Positions 6,240 to 10,372 of a DNA stretch of 10,372 nt are shown here, piece by piece. The stretch is from an uncultured Lachnospiraceae bacterium (GTDB taxonomy: Bacteria > Bacillota > Clostridia > Lachnospirales > Lachnospiraceae). How positions within the stretch are numbered: the stretch's first letter is position 1; every line of letters starts with the position of its first letter. The notes under the pieces were generated by a model that worked only from the letters and a program-made list of their open reading frames with translations, had not been told where the DNA came from and did no database searches. The stretch lies in NCBI GenBank assembly GCA_905236545.1, contig CAJOQO010000288.1, positions 1-10,372 of the forward strand. Reading direction: 5' to 3'. Position numbers and translations under genes: made by a program.

Positions 6240-7544
6240 TCACGCTTCCTGCTCCTCTTTCCTTCCCTCCAGCAGCTTCTGCACTGCCGCAAGCTTTGTG
6301 CACAGAGCAAGCACCTTCGCGGCTGTCTTCAGATCCTCCAGCGGCGGGAAGGACGGCGCGATCCGGATATTGGAATCATGGGGATCGTGTCCCCCCGGCC
6401 AGGTTGCCCCGGCGGGCGTCAGAACCACGCCCGCCTTGGCACATTTGCTCACAACCTCTTTCGCGCAGCCATCCATCGTATCAAAGGAGATGAAATACCC
6501 TCCCTTGGGCGATGTCCACTCCGCGATTTCAAGGCCGCCCAGCTCCTGGCTGAGGATCTCCTCCACAGCCTCAAATTTCGGACGCAGGATGTCAGCATGT
6601 TTTTTCATATGCTCCACCATCCCGTGGATGTCTCCGAAGAACCGCACATGCCTCAGCTGATTCACCTTGTCATGCCCGATCGTCTGGGCCTTCAGCTGTC
6701 TGCGGATGTCCTCGAGATTGTTCAGCGACGCCGCAAGAGCAGCAATTCCGCTTCCCGGGAAGGAAATCTTGGAAGTTGACGCAAACTTATACACAAGATC
6801 CGGATTGCCGGCACGCTTGCATTCCGCCAGCAGCTCGATCACGCGGTCCTGATCCATGTCATACAGATGATGTACGGTGTAGGCGTTGTCCCAGTAGATC
6901 CGGAAATCCTTTGCGGCCGGCTCCAGGCGGGCCATACGCATCACCGTCTCATCCGAATAGGAAGTACCCGTCGGATTCGAATACTTCGGAACACACCAGA
7001 TTCCTTTGATGGACTCATCCTCCGACACAAGCTTCTCCACAAGATCCATATCCGGGCCTGTGGAAAGCATCGGTACCGGGACATTCTCGATCCCAAAATA
7101 TTCCGTGATCCTGAAATGTCTGTCATAGCCCGGAACCACGCAGAGAAACTTCACCCTGTCCAGCTTGCACCACGGGGTGTTGCCCATGACGCCATGGCTG
7201 TACGATCTGGAGATCTGATCGTACATCACATTCAGGGAGCTGTTTCCATAGATGATCAGATGATCCTTCGGAACTTCCATCATATCAGCCATCAGCTGCA
7301 AAGCTTCCGGAATCCCGTCGAGCACACCATAATTGCGGCAGTCCGTCCCGTCTTCGCAGCGAAGATCCGACTCGGAATTGAGTACATCCATCATCCCCAT
7401 CGAAAGATCAAGCTGCGCAATGCTGGGCTTCCCCCTTGACATATTCAGGTTCAAATCCAGCTCCTGCGCCTTCTTATACTGCGCCTTCAGTTTCTTCTGA
7501 AGCCCTTCCAGTTCCTGCTTTGTCATCTGTGCATATGGTTTCAT
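6240..7544 (-). CDS. PLP-dependent aminotransferase, aspartate aminotransferase type Ic
   Basis: This 434-residue fold-type I aminotransferase has the marks of the group typified by Corynebacterium glutamicum AspT (Pfam PF12897): MSRGKPS (35-41), NYGVLDGIPEA (71-81), GNSSLNVMYD (100-109), VPGYDRHF (137-144) and SNPTG (189-193). Asp219 in WDNAY should hold the pyridine nitrogen, Lys259 in STSKISFPGSG should form the Schiff base, and Arg394 in NIRIAPSFPP should bind the substrate carboxylate. It likely moves amino groups between aspartate or a related amino acid and 2-oxoglutarate, in the cytoplasm; exact substrates are not visible. AGGAGA lies about 7 bases before the ATG. It is the first gene of the leftward series, with its own promoter and a palindrome in its leader. 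The short C-terminal tail is charged (EGRKEEQEA). Confidence 0.94.
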   Translation of the reverse strand: MKPYAQMTKQELEGLQKKLKAQYKKAQELDLNLNMSRGKPSIAQLDLSMGMMDVLNSESDLRCEDGTDCRNYGVLDGIPEALQLMADMMEVPKDHLIIYGNSSLNVMYDQISRSYSHGVMGNTPWCKLDRVKFLCVVPGYDRHFRITEYFGIENVPVPMLSTGPDMDLVEKLVSEDESIKGIWCVPKYSNPTGTSYSDETVMRMARLEPAAKDFRIYWDNAYTVHHLYDMDQDRVIELLAECKRAGNPDLVYKFASTSKISFPGSGIAALAASLNNLEDIRRQLKAQTIGHDKVNQLRHVRFFGDIHGMVEHMKKHADILRPKFEAVEEILSQELGGLEIAEWTSPKGGYFISFDTMDGCAKEVVSKCAKAGVVLTPAGATWPGGHDPHDSNIRIAPSFPPLEDLKTAAKVLALCTKLAAVQKLLEGRKEEQEA

Positions 7545-7659
7545 CGTGTTTCTCCTGATTCCTCTCCTGTATCGCTCAACCGTATCTCCTGATCCGTCTC
7601 AGGTCTGCCTCCGTCCATTCTCAGGCTGCCCCGGTAAAGAGACGGTTTATCCTGAACGC

Positions 7660-7682
7660 AAACGCAATGGTGTATTGCGTTT
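7660..7682. promoter_or_regulatory. Perfect 9+9 bp palindrome, candidate operator or leader hairpin
   Basis: AAACGCAAT (7660-7668) and ATTGCGTTT (7674-7682) are perfect inverted repeats around a 5-bp centre. The site would cover about +5 to +27 of the aminotransferase transcript, a usual place for a repressor. The half-site also overlaps a short tandem AACGCA. As RNA it could form a hairpin, but no U run follows it, so it is not an obvious terminator. Confidence 0.6.
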
Positions 7683-7693
7683 ACGATATCTCT

Positions 7694-7722
7694 ATTTTAT
7701 GGAACCATATATGAATTGTAAA
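7694..7722 (-). promoter_or_regulatory. Promoter of the aminotransferase transcription unit
   Basis: Read leftward there is TTTACA (7722-7717), a 17-bp spacer and TAAAAT (7699-7694), each one mismatch from consensus. The surrounding DNA is markedly AT-rich compared with its neighbourhood. The transcript would start near 7687 and have a leader of about 140 nt. Confidence 0.75.
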
Positions 7723-7760
7723 GAAAAAAGGTTGCTGTTCGCTGCTGGTCACACCCTGGC

Positions 7761-7822
7761 CTGTAACGTATGCCCCGGCCTGCAGAATCCTGCCGTGATC
7801 TGTAACGTATGCCCCGGCCTGC
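7761..7822. repeat. Perfect 23-bp direct repeat, two copies 39 bp apart
   Basis: Identical 23-bp words occupy 7761-7783 and 7800-7822, beginning CTGTAACGTA and ending CCCCGGCCTGC, separated by 16 bp. They lie in the 437-bp gap between the divergent aminotransferase and peptidase genes, upstream of both promoters. They could be tandem protein-binding sites or a recent short duplication. The rest of the gap (about 7723-7760 and 7823-7891) shows nothing I can assign. Confidence 0.8.
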
Positions 7823-7891
7823 GGATGGCTTCCCCATCGCAAACCTGCAGCCACGATTCCGATTTTGCGCGGAACAATCCGTAACCGGCTT

Positions 7892-7920
7892 TTGGCTGGT
7901 TATTCAGAATATGATATACT
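7892..7920 (+). promoter_or_regulatory. Promoter of the secreted peptidase gene
   Basis: TTGGCT (7892-7897), a 17-bp spacer and TATACT (7915-7920) form the promoter. The -10 box is preceded by TGA, which gives an extended -10 (TGnTATACT) and compensates for the weak -35. The expected start near 7927 lies about 55 nt before the ATG. An imperfect hairpin overlaps the -35 region (AACCGGC with GCTGGTT). Confidence 0.65.
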
Positions 7921-7981
7921 GATGGTAATGATTCAGCACCCCGTGGAATAACACGAAGACCTTTCCAGGAGCAGTGATCTT

Positions 7982-9031
7982 ATGAAATGTATGATTGGCG
8001 TATCCCGGGCCGCCTGCAGAGGATTCCGCATCATGAGCCGCGGCATAGCCTGCGCGGCAGCCTGCGCTGTTCTTCTTTTTGCCCTCCCGGCCGGCGTCCG
8101 GGCGGATGAATCTTCTTACGCGCTTGCCGGTTTCGGCGCGGATGAGAGGATCCCTGCCGCCGGATCCGGCTCCGAAGCATCCTCCGGGCAGGGCACGGCA
8201 TCCGGAACCGCTTCCGGCTCAGATTCCGCTGCGCCTCCTCCCGGCACATTTATCAGCTTCGGAGACCGGACGGAGATTCTTCCTGACGATGAGATGCTCT
8301 CCATCCTGGGCTCCCACAGCACCCTCACCAATGAGCAGGTGGCCGGAGAATACGAATGGGTAAAGACTGAGATGGAGGGGCGTTTCATGCCCTACGTGAT
8401 CTCCCACGCGGAAGGCAACCCGAATGTGATCCACTTCCTGTATCTCTACGGACACGATGTCTCTTCCCCGGAGACCTTCACCTATACAGACGAAGAACGT
8501 CAGGCGCTTCTTCCGCTTCTCGGCGATGATGTGAAAGGACTGGTTCCCCTCCTGATGCAGTGGGACTGGCGCTGGGGATACATCTGGTACGGGGGAGGCC
8601 CCGGCGGACTGACCGGGTGCGCCCCGACCTGCATGGCCATGATCGGCCTGGGTCTGACCGGAGATGAATCGATCAACCCAAAGGATATGTTTGCCTTCTC
8701 AGAGAATTCAGGCTTCTGGGTTCCCGGGCAGGGAACCTCATGGAGCCTGGTCACCAATGCATTTCCGAATCATCCGATCCGCTGCTCTCAGATCAGTCCG
8801 GACGAAGGCACCATCCGTGCCGAACTCCAGGCAGGACATCCGGTCCTGATCAACGTCGGAATCGGAAAGTTCTCTGCCGTAGGGCACTTTATGGTGCTCG
8901 CCGGTCTGGCGGAAGACGGGAACTTTATTCTGAATGATCCGAACAACCTGGAAAACTGCTCCAGAACCTGGCCCTGGTCCGAACTGAGCACGGAGGTCGT
9001 CAACGCCTGGAGCTACTGGCTGGCCGGATAG
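7982..9031 (+). CDS. Secreted C39-like cysteine peptidase
   Basis: This 349-residue protein has a signal peptide whose hydrophobic core is IACAAACAVLLFALPAG and a likely cleavage after VRA (residue 41). A low-complexity Gly/Ser/Ala linker follows (about 58-88), and then the C-terminal peptidase domain (about 187-349, Pfam Peptidase_C39_2 type). Visible catalytic elements are Gln193 in LLMQWDWRWGY, Cys213 in TGCAPTCMAM, His302 in GHFMVLAG and Asp319 in ILNDPNN. These match the oxyanion Gln and Cys-His-Asp triad of the family. It should act outside the membrane; the substrate is unknown, and there is no nearby ABC transporter or bacteriocin gene. CAGGAG lies about 10 bases before this ATG; an ATG at 8033 (Met18) would give a more typical short signal peptide and also has AGAGG upstream. 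It has its own promoter and appears monocistronic. Confidence 0.88.
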   Translation: MKCMIGVSRAACRGFRIMSRGIACAAACAVLLFALPAGVRADESSYALAGFGADERIPAAGSGSEASSGQGTASGTASGSDSAAPPPGTFISFGDRTEILPDDEMLSILGSHSTLTNEQVAGEYEWVKTEMEGRFMPYVISHAEGNPNVIHFLYLYGHDVSSPETFTYTDEERQALLPLLGDDVKGLVPLLMQWDWRWGYIWYGGGPGGLTGCAPTCMAMIGLGLTGDESINPKDMFAFSENSGFWVPGQGTSWSLVTNAFPNHPIRCSQISPDEGTIRAELQAGHPVLINVGIGKFSAVGHFMVLAGLAEDGNFILNDPNNLENCSRTWPWSELSTEVVNAWSYWLAG

Positions 9032-9041
9032 GCTGCCGGCC
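9022..9041. terminator. Possible weak terminator hairpin between convergent genes
   Basis: GGCCGG (9022-9027) and CCGGCC (9036-9041) form a 6-bp GC stem with an 8-nt loop that contains the peptidase stop codon. On the + strand it is followed by only GTTTCC, and on the - strand by no U run, so termination is likely inefficient in both directions. Confidence 0.4.
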
Positions 9042-9046
9042 GTTTC

Positions 9047-10174
9047 CTACCGGATCGTATGCAGCTCGTACGATCTGGTTCCCAGACCGATCTTCTCCCC
9101 GTGCGCAAGCGTTTCCTTCCAGCGCACATTGGGATTGTTGTCCATAAAATGATCATGGTAATGGTGCCATGCCGGATCCGAAAGATGATCGCCGAGCTGG
9201 CTGTTCGGAATCGGTTCTGCCTTCTGCGCAAGATCAACGCAGGCCTGATCCAGGGCAACCGGATCAAAGGATGCCAGCATGCCGATGTTCGGCAGGATCG
9301 CCGCGTCATTCTCACTGTGGCAGTCACAGTTCGGCGACACATCCATGATCATGCTGATATGGAACGTCGGGCGGCCATGGCAGACCGCCTGCGAATATTC
9401 CGCGATCTTGCAGCACAGAAGCTCATTGGCGATGTCGTTGATATTTTCGATCGCGTGGAATGCGCAGGCGCCGATGCAGCGTCCGCAGCCCTTACACAGA
9501 TCCGGATCGATATACGCCTTGTTCTTTTCCCCATACGAGATGGCGCCGCTTCCGCATTCCTTTGCGCATTGTCTGCATCCGCGGCATGCCTCCCGGTCTA
9601 CGCGGGGCATCCCCTCTTTGTGCTGATGCATCTTTCCTGCACGGCTGCCGCCGCCCATTCCGAGGTTCTTCAGGGCGCCGCCAAATCCTGTCGCTTCATG
9701 GCCTTTAAAATGAGTGAGGGAGATCACCACATCGGCATCCATCAGTGCCCGTCCGATCAGCGCGCTCTTGCAGTACTCCGCGTTCGGCACCTCCACTTCC
9801 ACGTCGTCCGTTCCCTTCAGGCCGTCCGCAATCAGAACGTGACATCCGGTCGTTATCGTGTTGAAGCCATTCATCTCGGCGCAGGTCAGATGATCAATCG
9901 CGTTGGAACGGCTCCCGGGGTACAGTGTATTGCAGTCCGTCAGGAACGGAATTCCGCCCAGTTCCCGGACCAGATCCGCAACCGCCTTCACATAATTGGG
10001 GCGCAGATAGGCGCAGTTTCCCAGTTCCCCGAAATGCATCTTGATCGCGACATACTTCTTCTCAAAATCAATATCGGCGATTCCGGCCGCGCGGCACAGC
10101 TTCTGAAGCTTTGTACACTGGCTGACCCCCTGTGCTGTTCTGAAATCAGTAAAATAAACCTTTGATTTTTCCAT
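9047..10174 (-). CDS. DUF362 protein with two [4Fe-4S] ferredoxin motifs
   Basis: This 375-residue cytoplasmic protein has the DUF362 fold split around a bacterial ferredoxin-like insert. The N-terminal part holds VAIKMHFGELGNCAYLRP (42-59), TDCNTLYPGSRS (79-90) and THFKGHEATGFGGALKNLGM (154-173). The insert has two CxxCxxCxxxC clusters: Cys197, 200, 203, 207 and Cys227, 230, 233, 237. The C-terminal part has DVSPNCDCH (278-286) and ASFDPVALDQA (301-311), both typical of the family. Extra cysteines (254, 255, 265, 283, 285) and a His-rich stretch WHHYHDHF (336-343) might bind metal. The family's reaction is not established; an electron-transfer role is inferred from the clusters. AAAGGAGAG lies about 6 bases before the ATG. 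The same frame stays open upstream to the window edge but has no good start and an Arg-rich, non-coding look, so this ATG is preferred. Confidence 0.92.
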   Translation of the reverse strand: MEKSKVYFTDFRTAQGVSQCTKLQKLCRAAGIADIDFEKKYVAIKMHFGELGNCAYLRPNYVKAVADLVRELGGIPFLTDCNTLYPGSRSNAIDHLTCAEMNGFNTITTGCHVLIADGLKGTDDVEVEVPNAEYCKSALIGRALMDADVVISLTHFKGHEATGFGGALKNLGMGGGSRAGKMHQHKEGMPRVDREACRGCRQCAKECGSGAISYGEKNKAYIDPDLCKGCGRCIGACAFHAIENINDIANELLCCKIAEYSQAVCHGRPTFHISMIMDVSPNCDCHSENDAAILPNIGMLASFDPVALDQACVDLAQKAEPIPNSQLGDHLSDPAWHHYHDHFMDNNPNVRWKETLAHGEKIGLGTRSYELHTIR

Positions 10175-10204
10175 CTGTCTCTCCTTTCTTCTGCATACAC
10201 TGAT

Positions 10205-10308
10205 CCCCGGCTCCCCCTTTTCACCGCAGGCAGACCTGCCCCGGCTCCCGGGGAAACGCTGACTGATTCTGTTTTGCCGCTGATAAACCCTGTGGAGAAG
10301 CGTTTCCC
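10205..10308 (-). other. GC-rich leader of the DUF362 gene with competing hairpins
   Basis: A perfect 10-bp inverted repeat, GGGAAACGCT (10251-10260) and AGCGTTTCCC (10299-10308), encloses 38 nt. Its left arm shares three bases with a second hairpin, CCCCGG-CTC-CCGGGG (10239-10253), so the two compete. An 11-bp direct repeat CCCCGGCTCCC (10205-10215 and 10239-10249) offers the same right arm an alternative partner nearer the ribosome site. A GGCAG/CTGCC stem (10229-10240) also overlaps. No promoter or U tract was found, and no known riboswitch consensus was recognised. Confidence 0.45.
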
Positions 10309-10372
10309 TGAAAGATCTTCTACCTGTGCGGTTGCCATGCGGTTCTTGATTCTGTGCTCGATTTATCGAAGC

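Noticed and set aside
7546..7884. Rightward open frame of 112 residues with a repeated CNVCPGL word
   Set aside because: It starts against the opposite aminotransferase gene, crosses that gene's promoter and palindrome, and has no ribosome site. The Cys-rich repeat is simply the 23-bp direct repeat read in frame.
9059..10165. Long rightward frame of 368 residues opposite the DUF362 gene
   Set aside because: It mirrors the conserved iron-sulfur protein on the other strand and shows no domain of its own.
9988..10338. Leftward open frame of 116 residues before and into the DUF362 gene
   Set aside because: Its second half lies in another frame of the well-supported DUF362 gene, it has no convincing ribosome site, and the peptide resembles nothing I know.
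10358..10369. Palindrome TCGAT-TT-ATCGA near the right edge
   Set aside because: It is short, its context is cut by the window edge, and it is not linked to any promoter or gene here.

Overview
The window looks like chromosome of a moderately GC-rich anaerobic Firmicute, most likely class Clostridia and perhaps Lachnospiraceae. This is an inference from strong GGAGG ribosome sites, TTGACA/TATAAT-type promoters, a pyridine-nucleotide-independent type of thioredoxin reductase, a UMF1-family permease, a secreted C39-like peptidase and an iron-sulfur DUF362 protein. No insertion sequence, phage gene, CRISPR array, rRNA or tRNA was seen.

Left part (1-1780): a thioredoxin-reducing pair runs leftward, with the flavoprotein reductase first and thioredoxin second. 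It starts at a near-consensus promoter (1647-1675) and ends at a clear hairpin-plus-U-tract terminator (161-200). The reductase keeps its FAD site and CATC redox centre but lacks the NADPH-binding motifs, so it probably takes electrons from ferredoxin. Back to back with it, a second near-consensus promoter (1700-1728) drives a rightward gene for an 84-residue protein that is only the middle domain of the fatty-acid kinase FakA.

Centre (2056-7722): four leftward genes lie close together with gaps of about 45-100 bases and may form one transcription unit. In transcription order they are a type Ic aspartate-aminotransferase-like PLP enzyme, an AI-2E family membrane protein, an RlmI-like PUA/SAM methyltransferase and a UMF1-family MFS permease. 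The unit starts at a good promoter (7694-7722), followed by a perfect 9+9 bp inverted repeat (7660-7682) that could be an operator or a leader hairpin.

Right part (7723-10372): an intergenic stretch carries a perfect 23-bp direct repeat. It is followed by a promoter and a rightward gene for a secreted C39-like cysteine peptidase with a Gly/Ser/Ala-rich linker. Convergent to it is a leftward DUF362 protein with two [4Fe-4S] clusters, preceded by a GC-rich leader able to form competing hairpins.

Most of the window is ordinary housekeeping and accessory metabolism. The items most worth a second look are the NADPH-site-less thioredoxin reductase operon, the stand-alone FakA middle-domain protein with an altered metal-ligand position, the palindrome downstream of the aminotransferase promoter, and the structured DUF362 leader.
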